DNA from: Nocardioides phosphati
GTDB lineage: Bacteria > Actinomycetota > Actinomycetes > Propionibacteriales > Nocardioidaceae
Direction of reading: 5' to 3'
Length of the DNA stretch: 64,000 bases
NCBI RefSeq assembly: GCF_014646375.1
Contig: NZ_BMNI01000002.1
Coordinates: 408,774-472,773, forward strand
Shown one piece after another: positions 27,137 to 35,652 of this stretch. The position numbers were made by a program, and so were the translations under genes. Each line of letters starts with the position of its first letter. Within the stretch, counting starts at the first letter, position 1. Below the pieces are notes generated by a model. It was not told where the DNA came from. It saw nothing but the letters and a program-made list of their open reading frames with translations, and searched no databases.

Positions 27137-28945
27137 TCAACCGTCGAGGCGCTCGAGCTCCTCGTCGACGACGGCGGGGTCGAGCTTCACGAAGACCGGC
27201 GCCGGCTTCTCGACGGGGGTGCCGGGCACGATCGGGCGACGGCCCCACGCACGGGCGGAGGTGTAGTCGCCGGTGATGATCGGGTAGCCCGCACCGCCGT
27301 CCAGGTCGTCGGCCTCGACGATCGCGGGCATCGGCTGCACGTCGCCGGCGCCGCCCATGATCGCGTCGATCGCGTTGGACGAGTGCGGCATGAACGGCGA
27401 CAGGATCACGTTGAGGTCGACCACGCACTGGGCCATCACGTGCAGGACGGTCGCGAGGCGGTCGGCGTTCTCCTCGCCCTTGAGCTTCCAGGGCTCGAGG
27501 TCGGAGACGTACTTGTTGACGTCGCCGACGACGCGCATCGCCTCACCGATGGCGGCCTTCTGGCGGTGGGCGCCGATCAGCGAGCCGACGGTGTCGAACG
27601 CGCCCTCCACCGCTGCCAGCACGGCCTCGTCCACCGGCTCGAGAGCCGACGCAGCCGGCAGCTCGCCGTAGTTCTTCGCGATCAGGTTGGCGGTGCGGTT
27701 GACCAGGTTGCCCCAGCCCGCGACCAGCTCGTCGTTCGTACGCCGGACGAACTCCGCCCAGGTGAAGTCGCTGTCCTGCGACTCGGGGCCGGCGGAGGCG
27801 ACGAAGTAGCGGAACGCGTCGACCTGGTAGCGCGCGAGCAGGTCGCGCACGTAGATGACGATCTTCTTCGACGAGGAGAACTTCTTGCCCTCCATCGTGA
27901 GGAACTCCGAGGACACGACCTCGGTGGGCAGGTTGAGCTCGCCGAGGGCGTGCACGGTGCCGCCCTTCGAGCCCTTGCCGTTGTAGGCGAGGAGCTCACC
28001 CGGCCAGATCTGGCTGTGGAAGGTGATGTTGTCCTTGCCCATGAAGTAGTAGGACAGCGCCTCGGGGTCGTTCCACCAGTCGCGCCACGCCTCGGGGTTG
28101 CCCGAGCGGCGGGCCCACTCGATCGACGCCGACAGGTAGCCGATGACCGCGTCGAACCACACGTAGAGCTTCTTGGTGGGGTTCTCGCGCCACCCGTCGA
28201 GCGGGACGGTGATGCCCCAGTCGATGTCGCGCGTCATCGCGCGCGGGCGGATCTCGTCGAGGATGTTCTTGGAGAACTTGATGACGTTGGGGCGCCACAG
28301 GCCGGAGGCCTCACGCTGGTCGAGCCACTCCCCCAGCGCGTCGGCGAGCGCCGGCAGGTCGAGGAAGAAGTGCTGCGTCTCGATGAACTCCGGCACCTCG
28401 CCGTTGATCTTCGAGCGCGGGTTCTTGAGGTCCTGCGGGTCGAGCTGCTTGCCGCAGTTGTCGCACTGGTCGCCGCGCGCGCCGTCGGCGCCGCAGTTGG
28501 GACAGGTGCCCTCGATGTAGCGGTCGGGCAGCGTGCGGCCCGTCGACGGCGAGATCGCGCCGTACGTCGTCTGCTCGACGAAGTAGCCGTTGGCGTAGAC
28601 GCCGAGGAAGAGCTCCTGGACCGTCGCCTCGTGGTTGCGCGTGGTGGTGCGCGTGTAGAGGTCGTAGGAGACGCCGAGCGACACGAGGTCCTCGACGATC
28701 TTGCGGTGGTTCTGGTCGACGAGCTCCTGCGCGGAGACGCCCGCCTCGTCGGCCGCGATCAGGATCGGCGTGCCGTGCTCGTCGGAGCCCGAGACCATGA
28801 GCACGTCGTGGCCCGCCATGCGCATGTAGCGGCTGAAGACGTCGGACGGTACGCCGAAACCGGCCACGTGGCCGATGTGGCGGGGACCGTTGGCGTACGG
28901 CCAGGCGACCGCGCTGAGGACCTTGCGCGAGGGGGCGTTGCTCAT
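27137..28945 (-). CDS. metG: Methionyl-tRNA synthetase
   Basis: Class I synthetase charging initiator and elongator tRNA-Met. It has 602 aa. The HIGH motif is HIGH ([11 protein letters not shown], about residue 20). A zinc-binding knuckle with paired cysteines ([15 protein letters not shown]) lies near residues 145-165. The KMSKS loop appears as KFSSSK, a common MetRS variant. The anticodon domain follows. A TAGGAT hexamer 7 nt before the ATG suggests leaderless transcription. Four phased GGTCAC repeats lie a further 28-72 bp upstream. Confidence 0.96.
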   Translation of the reverse strand: MSNAPSRKVLSAVAWPYANGPRHIGHVAGFGVPSDVFSRYMRMAGHDVLMVSGSDEHGTPILIAADEAGVSAQELVDQNHRKIVEDLVSLGVSYDLYTRTTTRNHEATVQELFLGVYANGYFVEQTTYGAISPSTGRTLPDRYIEGTCPNCGADGARGDQCDNCGKQLDPQDLKNPRSKINGEVPEFIETQHFFLDLPALADALGEWLDQREASGLWRPNVIKFSKNILDEIRPRAMTRDIDWGITVPLDGWRENPTKKLYVWFDAVIGYLSASIEWARRSGNPEAWRDWWNDPEALSYYFMGKDNITFHSQIWPGELLAYNGKGSKGGTVHALGELNLPTEVVSSEFLTMEGKKFSSSKKIVIYVRDLLARYQVDAFRYFVASAGPESQDSDFTWAEFVRRTNDELVAGWGNLVNRTANLIAKNYGELPAASALEPVDEAVLAAVEGAFDTVGSLIGAHRQKAAIGEAMRVVGDVNKYVSDLEPWKLKGEENADRLATVLHVMAQCVVDLNVILSPFMPHSSNAIDAIMGGAGDVQPMPAIVEADDLDGGAGYPIITGDYTSARAWGRRPIVPGTPVEKPAPVFVKLDPAVVDEELERLDG

Positions 28946-28952
28946 GGGCCCG

Positions 28953-28958
28953 ATCCTA
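28953..28958 (-). promoter_or_regulatory. Candidate -10 element of metG (leaderless)
   Basis: TAGGAT on the minus strand, 7 nt before the metG ATG. Confidence 0.5.
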
Positions 28959-28985
28959 GTGCCGGGCCACCGCGCCGTACGCCGA

Positions 28986-29030
28986 GGTCACGGGCGCCGG
29001 TCACCCCGCTGGGTCACCGCGCCCGGTCAC
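28986..29030. repeat. Four GGTCAC direct repeats at exact 13-bp spacing
   Basis: GGTCAC occurs at 28986, 28999, 29012 and 29025, with three different 7-bp spacers between. The array sits 28-72 bp upstream of the metG -10 hexamer and just after the stop of the convergently placed amidase gene. It could be a multi-site operator or a relic tandem repeat. Confidence 0.65.
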
Positions 29031-29034
29031 GACC

Positions 29035-30279
29035 TCAGTAGTTGTCGACGCGCGTCTGCACGCGCTTGCGGATGTCCGGGAGCTTCGCGTAGAGGTACCG
29101 GCCCGGGCAGGCGGTGTCGTTGGTGTTGCGGTGACCGTCGATGACCGGGAGCCGCACCTGCGTGCCGGCGGCGTACTTGTCGCTGCCCTCGGAGGTCACG
29201 AGCCGGTAGCCGGTCGGCTTCATCCGCCAGTAGTCGGCCTTCCAGGCAGCGAACTTCACCAGCATCGAGACGGCGTACGTGCTGGGGTTGGCCGTCTCGA
29301 AGTTGCCGATCATGGAGACGCCGACGGACTCGTAGTTGAAGCCGAGGGTGTGCGCCCCGCGCACGGGGGCGTTGCGGCCCTGCCCGTAGCGGCCCTTCCA
29401 GAGCCGGCCGAAGCGGTCGATCAGGTAGTTGTAGCCGATGTCGTTCCAGCCCAGCGACTGCGTGTGGTACCAGTACATGCCCCGGATCAGCCGCGGCACG
29501 TCCGCCCGCGTGTAGCTGTTGGTCGAGGCGGTGTGGTGCACGTGGATCTGCATCATCACCTGGTTGTACTCCGGCGGGTTCTTGCGCAGCGTCTCGTCGG
29601 CGCCCCAGTCCGCCCGGGAGTAGAGGTAGGGCTGCGGCGCGTAGTGGCTCGGCGGGGTGTACGCCGGCGGCGACGGCAGCGGGTCGGCGATCGACGCCGG
29701 CGTGGCCGAGGCGCTCGTCGCGACCGGCGAGGCTCCGTCGGTCGGTGTGCCGGCCGCGAGGGCGATCGGGTCGGTGGCGTCCGCGACGCGGTTGGGGCCG
29801 GGATCGATCGTGACGACCTTCAGCTCACGGGCGTGGCCGCCGGAGACCCGCACCCTCACGGCGTCGGAGGTGCCGACGGGGAGGAGGTCCGTGCCGCGGG
29901 TCCCGTCGCCCTCGTTCAGGTCGAGGTCGTCGAGCGTCTCGATCGTGCGCCAGGGCGTCCAGGCACCGGCCGTGTGGGTGCTGACCCGCACGGCCGGGGC
30001 CGTGCCGTGCCACGTGACCGCGACCTGGCTGAAGCGGCCGGGGCGCAGCACCCCCGTCGCGCCGCCGTGCTCGCGCAGGTCGGCGGTGATGGGCGTCTGG
30101 ATGCCTCGCACACCGGGGGCTGCACGGGCCACGGCAGGCACCGCGCGGGCGACGTCCGGCGGCGCCGACGTGATGCTCCCGGCGTCGTCGAGACGTACGC
30201 CGAGGACGGCCGTCGACGCGAGGCCGAGGGCGAGGACAGGGGGCAGCAGGGTTCCGAGACGTGCACGCACCTTCAACAT
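29035..30279 (-). CDS. Secreted N-acetylmuramoyl-L-alanine amidase (PGRP / Amidase_2)
   Basis: Cleaves the lactyl-peptide bond of peptidoglycan outside the membrane. It has 414 aa with an N-terminal signal peptide (basic start, hydrophobic LLPPVLALGLASTAVLGV). About 180 residues of low-complexity linker/unknown domain follow, then the zinc amidase domain starting at YSRADWGADE. Zinc ligands are the His of IHVHHTAS (about 250) and the His and Cys in IDGHRNTNDTACPG (near the C-terminus). A conserved Tyr lies in the IGYNYLID segment. It precedes metG in the same direction but is separated by the repeat array. Confidence 0.9.
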   Translation of the reverse strand: MLKVRARLGTLLPPVLALGLASTAVLGVRLDDAGSITSAPPDVARAVPAVARAAPGVRGIQTPITADLREHGGATGVLRPGRFSQVAVTWHGTAPAVRVSTHTAGAWTPWRTIETLDDLDLNEGDGTRGTDLLPVGTSDAVRVRVSGGHARELKVVTIDPGPNRVADATDPIALAAGTPTDGASPVATSASATPASIADPLPSPPAYTPPSHYAPQPYLYSRADWGADETLRKNPPEYNQVMMQIHVHHTASTNSYTRADVPRLIRGMYWYHTQSLGWNDIGYNYLIDRFGRLWKGRYGQGRNAPVRGAHTLGFNYESVGVSMIGNFETANPSTYAVSMLVKFAAWKADYWRMKPTGYRLVTSEGSDKYAAGTQVRLPVIDGHRNTNDTACPGRYLYAKLPDIRKRVQTRVDNY

Positions 30280-30322
30280 CTTGCGTCACATCAGTCGCGG
30301 CCGCCACTCCGACCTGGACGAC

Positions 30323-30943
30323 TCAGTCGAACTGCGGGTCCTCCGTGCGGCTCCGCTTCAGCTCGAAGAAGGACGGGAACGAGGCGAGCGTGACCGAGGC
30401 GTCCCACAGGGCGCCGGCCTGCTCGCCGCGCGGGATCCGGGTGATCACGGGCCCGAAGAACGCCGTGCCGTTGAACGCGATCGTCGGGGTGCCGACGTCG
30501 TCGCCGACCTGGTCCATGCCCTCGCGGTGCGACTTCGCGACGGCGCTGTCGAGGGAGGCGTCGTCCATCGCGTCGACCAGGCGGGGGTCGAGCCCGGCCT
30601 CCGCGAGCGCCTCGGCGATGAGCGCCCGGCCTGCGTCGTCCTGCTGGTGCAGCTTGCGGCCCTCGTGGTGGATCCGGGTGCCGAGGGCGGTGTAGAGCGG
30701 CAGGAGGACCTCGTCACCGTGGCGCTCGGCGGCGGCGACGCAGACCCTCACTGGGCCCCACGCGGGCGCCAGCATCGCGCGGTAGTCGTCGTCGATGTCG
30801 CGGTCCTGGTTGAGGTAGGCGAGGCTCATCACGTGCCAGCGCACCTCGATGTCGCGGACCTTCTCGACCTCGAGGATCCAGCGGGAGGTCACCCAGGCGA
30901 ACGGGCAGAGCGGGTCGAACCAGAAGTCAGCAGCGTCGGTCAC
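30323..30943 (-). CDS. DsbA-family oxidoreductase-like protein with CPFA motif
   Basis: A 206-aa protein from GTG (VTDAADFWFDPLCPFAWVTSRW). It has the thioredoxin-fold/DsbA pattern of the mycothiol-dependent Rv2466c-type proteins. The redox motif reads CPFA: the first Cys is kept, while the resolving Cys of CPWC is Ala. That favours a monothiol mechanism using mycothiol. A cis-Pro segment is present (VGTPTIAFNG). Cytoplasmic, no signal. It lies between chrA and the amidase gene, all on the minus strand. In mycobacteria the homologue lies beside pepN. Confidence 0.85.
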   Translation of the reverse strand: MTDAADFWFDPLCPFAWVTSRWILEVEKVRDIEVRWHVMSLAYLNQDRDIDDDYRAMLAPAWGPVRVCVAAAERHGDEVLLPLYTALGTRIHHEGRKLHQQDDAGRALIAEALAEAGLDPRLVDAMDDASLDSAVAKSHREGMDQVGDDVGTPTIAFNGTAFFGPVITRIPRGEQAGALWDASVTLASFPSFFELKRSRTEDPQFD

Positions 30944-30972
30944 GCGCCCCAGCAAAGCACGGGACTGGTTGC

Positions 30973-32328
30973 CTACAGCAACTGCCAGGCCAGGCCGAGC
31001 AGCGCACAGACGCCGAGGGTGCGCAGGACCGACCACTTCAGCCCGAAGACCAGCGCGAAGGCCGCGACCGCGATCGCCGCCGGCTGCCACGCGAACGACG
31101 ACCAGACCGGCGCGAGCAGGTGCACGGGACCGGCCTCGAGCAGGTGCGTCCGGGTGAAGAGCGTGTGCAGCGCGAAGTAGACCGCCAGGTTGGCGATCAC
31201 GCCCACCACCGCGGCCGTGATGCCGGCCAGCGCGGCCGAGAGCGAGCGGTTGCCGCGAAGGCGCTCGACGTACGGGGCGCCGAGGAAGATGAAGACGAAG
31301 CACGGCACGAAGGTGACCCAGGTGGTCAGCAGCGAGGCCACGAGCGCGGCCTGCCACGGCTGGAGCGAGCCGGGTGCGTGCCAGGCGCCGAGGAACGCGA
31401 CGAACTGCACGACCATGATCAGGGGGCCCGGCGTGGTCTCGGCGAGCGCGAGCCCCTTGACCATGTCGCCGCCGCTGAGCCAGCCGTAGGACTCGACCGC
31501 CTTCTGCGCGACGAAGGCGAGCACGGCGTAGGCGCCGCCGAAGGTGACCAGGGCGGTGCCGCCGAAGAAGAGGCCCTGGTCGACGAAGATCGAGTGGCGC
31601 CCGAAGACCGCCGCCACGAGCGCGACCGGCGCCGCCCAGAGCAGCGCCCCGCCCAGCAGGATCGCCAGGTTGCGACGCCACGACGGGCGGGCGTGGTGGA
31701 GCGCGTCGTCGGCAATCAGCGGGGTCGGCCCGCCGTCTGCGTCGGCGTGGGCCTTCGCGACGACGAGCCCCGGGTTGCGAGCGTGCGCGAGCCAGCCGAC
31801 GACTCCCGCACCGAGCACCACGACCGGGAACGGGACGGCGAAGGCCGCCAGCGCAACGAAGGCAGCCACCGCGATGCCGACCGTGAAGCGGGTGGAGAGC
31901 GCACGCCCGCCCACCCGCAGGACAGCCTGGACGACGATCGCCAGCACCGCCGGCGCCAGCCCCGCGAAGACGCCGGCGACGAGCGTGGTGTCGCCCTGGG
32001 CGGCGTACGTCCAGGAGAGGGCGAGCAGGGCGACGACGCCGGGGAGCACGAAGAGGACGCCGGCGATCAGGCCGCCGAGCCAGCCGTTGAGCAGCCAGCC
32101 CGTGTAGATCGCCAGCTGCTGGGCCTCCGGACCGGGCAGGAGCATGCAGTAGGACAGGGCGTGGAGGAAGCGCCGCTCCCCCAGCCAGCGGCGCTCGTCG
32201 ACGAGCGTCCGCTGCATCACCGCGATCTGGCCGGCGGGGCCGCCGAAGGTCTGCAGGGCGACGAGCCCCCAGGCCTTGGTGGCCTCGCGGAGGGGGACGA
32301 CGTGACGGTCGCTCGCGGCTAGCTTCAC
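30973..32328 (-). CDS. chrA: Chromate transporter ChrA (CHR family)
   Basis: Proton-coupled chromate efflux protein of the inner membrane. It has 451 aa from GTG (VKLAASDRHVVPLREAT). Two homologous halves each begin with the CHR signature: FGGPAGQIAVM (about residue 30) and FGGAYAVLAFV (about 275). The conserved PGPEAQQLA and TTPGPLIM segments and about 10-12 membrane helices are present. A GATACT hexamer 7 nt before the GTG may be its -10. Divergent from the FadR-type regulator. The open frame extends upstream, but that part overlaps the intergenic promoter region. Confidence 0.9.
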   Translation of the reverse strand: MKLAASDRHVVPLREATKAWGLVALQTFGGPAGQIAVMQRTLVDERRWLGERRFLHALSYCMLLPGPEAQQLAIYTGWLLNGWLGGLIAGVLFVLPGVVALLALSWTYAAQGDTTLVAGVFAGLAPAVLAIVVQAVLRVGGRALSTRFTVGIAVAAFVALAAFAVPFPVVVLGAGVVGWLAHARNPGLVVAKAHADADGGPTPLIADDALHHARPSWRRNLAILLGGALLWAAPVALVAAVFGRHSIFVDQGLFFGGTALVTFGGAYAVLAFVAQKAVESYGWLSGGDMVKGLALAETTPGPLIMVVQFVAFLGAWHAPGSLQPWQAALVASLLTTWVTFVPCFVFIFLGAPYVERLRGNRSLSAALAGITAAVVGVIANLAVYFALHTLFTRTHLLEAGPVHLLAPVWSSFAWQPAAIAVAAFALVFGLKWSVLRTLGVCALLGLAWQLL

Positions 32329-32373
32329 GCGGCCCAGTATCGGGGCGGCGGCGAATTGGTGGAGCGTCAGGTC

Positions 32374-32379
32374 TTGACA
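32374..32379 (+). promoter_or_regulatory. Candidate -35 (TTGACA) of the asparagine operon
   Basis: A consensus TTGACA in the chrA/regulator divergent gap. No good -10 is visible at 16-18 bp. It is followed by GGGAC-GT-GTCCC (32382-32393), an interrupted palindrome. Confidence 0.4.
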
Positions 32380-32410
32380 CCGGGACGTGTCCCACGTCAC
32401 GCTCGTCTGC

Positions 32411-33154
32411 ATGAACCTGTCAGACAGGCAGACAGCCGGACATCAGCCGCTTCGCCGGGTCAGTGCCATGGAGGCGCTCCTCGCCGAGCTCCGCTCGAGC
32501 ATCGAGTCGGGCCGCTTCGCCGTCGGCGACCGGCTCCCCTCCGAGGCCACGCTCTGCCAGGAGTTCGGCATCAGCCGTTCCGTGGTGCGCGAGGCCCTGC
32601 GCGGCCTCCAGGCACTCGGCCTCACCCAGTCCCGCACCGGCAAGGGCACGTACGTCGTCTCCGACCAGGCCGCCGACAGCCCGACGTTCGGCGCCTACTC
32701 CGCCCAGCACCTCCTCGAGGTACGCCGCCACGTCGAGGTCCCCGCCGCCGGTTACGCCGCCACGCGCCACACGGCCGAGGACATCGCGGGGCTCACCGCT
32801 CTCCTCGACCGGATGGACGCCGAGACCGACGACGCCTTCTGGGTCTCGCTCGACTCGCTCTTCCACATCACCGTGGCCCGCGCCTCGGGCAACCCCGTCT
32901 TCGGCAAGGTCATCGAGGAGATCCGCGACGCCCTTGCCGTCCAGTCCGCGTTCGTCAACCAGCTCGACGACCGCCGCGAGGCGTCCAACGTCGAGCACCG
33001 TCGCATCGTCGAGGCGATCGCCGCGGGCTCCGCCGACCAGGCCGAGCTCGCGATGTGCTCCCACCTCGACCACGTCGACGAGGCCCTCGAGCACATCGTC
33101 GGCCGCACCACCCCCACCGGCGCCACCGCGCCCGACAAGGAGAACCGCGCATGA
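32411..33154 (+). CDS. FadR-subfamily GntR transcriptional regulator
   Basis: A 247-aa protein if started at ATG MNLSDRQ; a GTG at 32387 and the ATG at 32468 (MEALLAEL) are alternatives. The N-terminal winged helix-turn-helix has GDRLPSEATLCQEFGISRSVVREALRGL. The C-terminal all-helical FCD domain has LDSLFHITVARASGNPVF and the metal-binding His residues typical of FadR/FCD proteins. Its stop overlaps the permease start (ATGA), so it is the first gene of the permease-asparaginase-aspartase operon and very probably its regulator. FCD ligands are usually small carboxylates; aspartate or fumarate would fit. An odd-centred 13-bp palindrome (32416-32428) lies at its 5' end. Confidence 0.88.
   Translation: MNLSDRQTAGHQPLRRVSAMEALLAELRSSIESGRFAVGDRLPSEATLCQEFGISRSVVREALRGLQALGLTQSRTGKGTYVVSDQAADSPTFGAYSAQHLLEVRRHVEVPAAGYAATRHTAEDIAGLTALLDRMDAETDDAFWVSLDSLFHITVARASGNPVFGKVIEEIRDALAVQSAFVNQLDDRREASNVEHRRIVEAIAAGSADQAELAMCSHLDHVDEALEHIVGRTTPTGATAPDKENRA
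32416..32428. promoter_or_regulatory. Candidate FadR-type operator (13-bp palindrome)
   Basis: CCTGTCAGACAGG, perfectly symmetrical around the central A, at the 5' end of the regulator gene and directly followed by a further CAGACAG half-site. The position suits autoregulation. Confidence 0.45.
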
Positions 33155-34590
33155 CCGAGCAGACGCTCAACACAGCGCCCGCCCCGCACCCCCATCACGC
33201 TGTCGACCACAGCGACGAGGGCTACAACAAGGCGCTCAAGGCCCGCCACATCCGGATGATCGCGATCGGCGGCGCCATCGGCACGGGGCTCTTCCTCGGC
33301 GCCGGCGGCCGGCTTGCGCAGGCAGGCCCCTCCCTCGCCATCGCGTACGCCGTGTGCGGCCTCTTCGCCTTCTTCGTCGTCCGCGCGCTCGGCGAGCTCG
33401 TCCTCTACCGCCCCTCCTCGGGTGCGTTCGTCTCCTACGCCCGTGAGTTCATGGGCGAGAAGGGGGCCTACACGACCGGCTGGATGTACTTCCTCAACTG
33501 GTCGACCACCGGCATCGCCGACATCACCGCGATCGCGCTCTACGCCCACTACTGGTCGTTCTTCGCCCCGGTGCCGCAGTGGGTCCTCGCGCTGATCGCG
33601 CTGGCCGTCGTCCTCTCGCTGAACCTGCTCTCGGTCCGCGTCTTCGGCGAGATGGAGTTCTGGTTCGCGCTGGTCAAGGTCGCCACCCTCGTCGCCTTCA
33701 TGGCGATCGCGATCTTCCTCATCGTCACCGGCCACCAGGTCGGCGACACCCACGCCGGCCCGCACCTGCTCACCAGCGACGGCGGCATCTTCCCCCACGG
33801 CGTGCTGCCGATGGTCGTGCTCATGCAGGGCGTCGTCTTCGCCTACGCCTCGGTCGAGCTGGTCGGTGTCGCGGCCGGCGAGGCGGAGAACCCGCACGAG
33901 GTCCTGCCCAAGGCGATCAACTCGATCATGTGGCGCATCGGCATCTTCTACGTCGGCTCCGTCGTCCTGCTGACGATGCTGCTCCCGTGGTCGGCGTACA
34001 AGGCCGGCGAGAGCCCCTTCGTCACCGTGCTCTCCAACATCGGCGTGCCGGCTGCCGGCGACGTGATGAACCTCGTCGTCCTCACCGCCGCGCTCTCCAG
34101 CCTCAACTCCGGCCTCTACTCCACCGGGCGCATCCTCCGCTCGCTCTCCGCCGCCGGCTCCGCCCCGCGCTTCGCCGGCCGGATGAACAGCAGCCATGTC
34201 CCGTACGGCGGCATCCTGCTCACCGCCTCCGTCTGCGTCGGCGGTGTCTTCCTCAACTTCCTCGTGCCGTCGCAGGCCTTCGAGATCGTGCTCAACCTGG
34301 CCTCGATCGGCATCCTCGCCACCTGGGGCATCATCGTGGTCTGCCACCTGCTCTTCGTCCGTGCGGCGAAGCGCGGCGAGGTCGAGCGCCCCTCCTTCCG
34401 GCTCCCGTTCTCGCCCTTCACCGAGATCGCGACGCTCGTCTTCCTCGTCACCGTCGCCGCGCTGATGGCCGGTGACGAGGTCGGCCGGATCACCCTCCTC
34501 GCGATCCCGCTGCTGATCGCAGCGCTGGTCGCCGGCTGGTACGCGGTCCGCGGCAACATCAACACCGCGGTCCTCGACGAGGTCGAGTGA
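33151..34590 (+). CDS. ansP: Amino-acid permease (AnsP-like, APC superfamily)
   Basis: A 479-aa protein with 12 predicted membrane helices. The AAT-family signature appears at the N-terminus (HIRMIAIGGAIGTGLFLGAG) and SYAREFMGEKGAYTTGWMY follows helix 3. The N-terminus is hydrophilic and His-rich (APHPHHAVDHSDEG). AnsP-type permeases import L-asparagine with protons. Substrate assignment here rests mainly on the downstream asparaginase and aspartase genes. Start overlaps the regulator stop (ATGA), and the stop overlaps the asparaginase start (TGATG), so the operon is tightly coupled. Confidence 0.88.
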   Translation: MTEQTLNTAPAPHPHHAVDHSDEGYNKALKARHIRMIAIGGAIGTGLFLGAGGRLAQAGPSLAIAYAVCGLFAFFVVRALGELVLYRPSSGAFVSYAREFMGEKGAYTTGWMYFLNWSTTGIADITAIALYAHYWSFFAPVPQWVLALIALAVVLSLNLLSVRVFGEMEFWFALVKVATLVAFMAIAIFLIVTGHQVGDTHAGPHLLTSDGGIFPHGVLPMVVLMQGVVFAYASVELVGVAAGEAENPHEVLPKAINSIMWRIGIFYVGSVVLLTMLLPWSAYKAGESPFVTVLSNIGVPAAGDVMNLVVLTAALSSLNSGLYSTGRILRSLSAAGSAPRFAGRMNSSHVPYGGILLTASVCVGGVFLNFLVPSQAFEIVLNLASIGILATWGIIVVCHLLFVRAAKRGEVERPSFRLPFSPFTEIATLVFLVTVAALMAGDEVGRITLLAIPLLIAALVAGWYAVRGNINTAVLDEVE

Positions 34591-35597
34591 TGCAGGAAGC
34601 CCTCGTGAAGCCGGCCGGCGCGCGATCCGCGCCGGCCGGCTCCCCGGCCCACGCCCCGCTCGTCGAGCTCCGCCGCGGCGGCATGGTCGAGGGCGTGCAC
34701 CACGGCTCCGTCGTGGTCCTCTCCCCGAGCGGTGACGTCACCTTCTCCCTCGGAGACGTCGAGGCGCCGATCTACCCGCGCTCGGCCGCCAAGCCGCTCC
34801 AGGCCGCCACGCTCGCCCGGCTCGGCGTCGACCTGCCGCCCGCGCTGCTCGCCCTCGCCGGCGCCAGCCACTCCGGCGAGCAGGTCCACCTCGACGGCGC
34901 CCGGTCGGTGCTCCACGGCATCGGCCTCACCGAGGCGGACCTCGGCAACCCCGCCGACCTCCCGTACGACGCCGTCGAGCGTGACCGGTGGGTCGCCGCA
35001 GGTCGCGGCCCGTCGAAGCTCGCGCACAACTGCTCCGGCAAGCACGCCGCCATGCTCCGCACGGTGCTCCGCAACGGCTGGGACCGTGGCGGCTACCTCG
35101 CGATCGACCACCCGCTCCAGCAGGCGGTCGCCGAGACCGTCGCCGAGCTGACCGGCGCCGACTCGCCCCACGTCGCCGTCGACGGCTGCGGGGCTCCGCT
35201 CTTCGCCATGTCGCTCACCGGACTCGCCCGCGCCGTGGGCCGTCTGGCGGCGGCGCCGGACGGGACCGCCGAGGCCGCGGTGGCCGCGGCGTACCGGGAC
35301 AGCCCGGAGATGGTCGCCGGCACCCGCCGCGACACGACAGCGCTGATGCGCGCCGTGCCGGGGCTGGTGGCGAAGGACGGCTTCGAGGCGGTCCAGGTCG
35401 CGGCGCTGCCCGACGGCACCGCGCTCGCCCTCAAGATCGCCGACGGCAACGACCGGGCCCGCCTGCCCGTGACCCTGGCAGCCCTCGCGCACGCCGGTGT
35501 CGACGTCGAGGCGCTCCGGCCCCACCTGCCCGCGTCCGGCTTCCCGACCACCGGGCCTGACGGCCTGGCGCTCACCGCAGCACTCACCCTCCGCTGA
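34590..35597 (+). CDS. L-asparaginase II family (PF06089-type) asparaginase
   Basis: A 335-aa protein. The plant/Rhizobium-like asparaginase II family differs from the classical AnsA/AnsB fold. Visible family motifs include VELRRGGMVEGVHHGSVVV at the start, YPRSAAKPLQA, ALAGASHSGEQVH and KLAHNCSGKHAAML, which holds nucleophile candidates. There is no signal peptide, so the enzyme is cytoplasmic and hydrolyses imported asparagine to aspartate and ammonia. It starts at ATG overlapping the permease stop; the GTG one codon earlier is an alternative. Confidence 0.88.
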   Translation: MQEALVKPAGARSAPAGSPAHAPLVELRRGGMVEGVHHGSVVVLSPSGDVTFSLGDVEAPIYPRSAAKPLQAATLARLGVDLPPALLALAGASHSGEQVHLDGARSVLHGIGLTEADLGNPADLPYDAVERDRWVAAGRGPSKLAHNCSGKHAAMLRTVLRNGWDRGGYLAIDHPLQQAVAETVAELTGADSPHVAVDGCGAPLFAMSLTGLARAVGRLAAAPDGTAEAAVAAAYRDSPEMVAGTRRDTTALMRAVPGLVAKDGFEAVQVAALPDGTALALKIADGNDRARLPVTLAALAHAGVDVEALRPHLPASGFPTTGPDGLALTAALTLR

Positions 35598-35652
35598 ATC
35601 CGCTCACCCCTCCCCCGTCGCGCGATCCGCGACCAACCCAAGGAAGACCCTC

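Noticed and set aside
32353..32359. AATTGGT, resembling a PdhR/FadR half-site near the chrA/regulator gap
   Set aside because: A single half-site without its partner. The 13-bp palindrome nearby is a better candidate.
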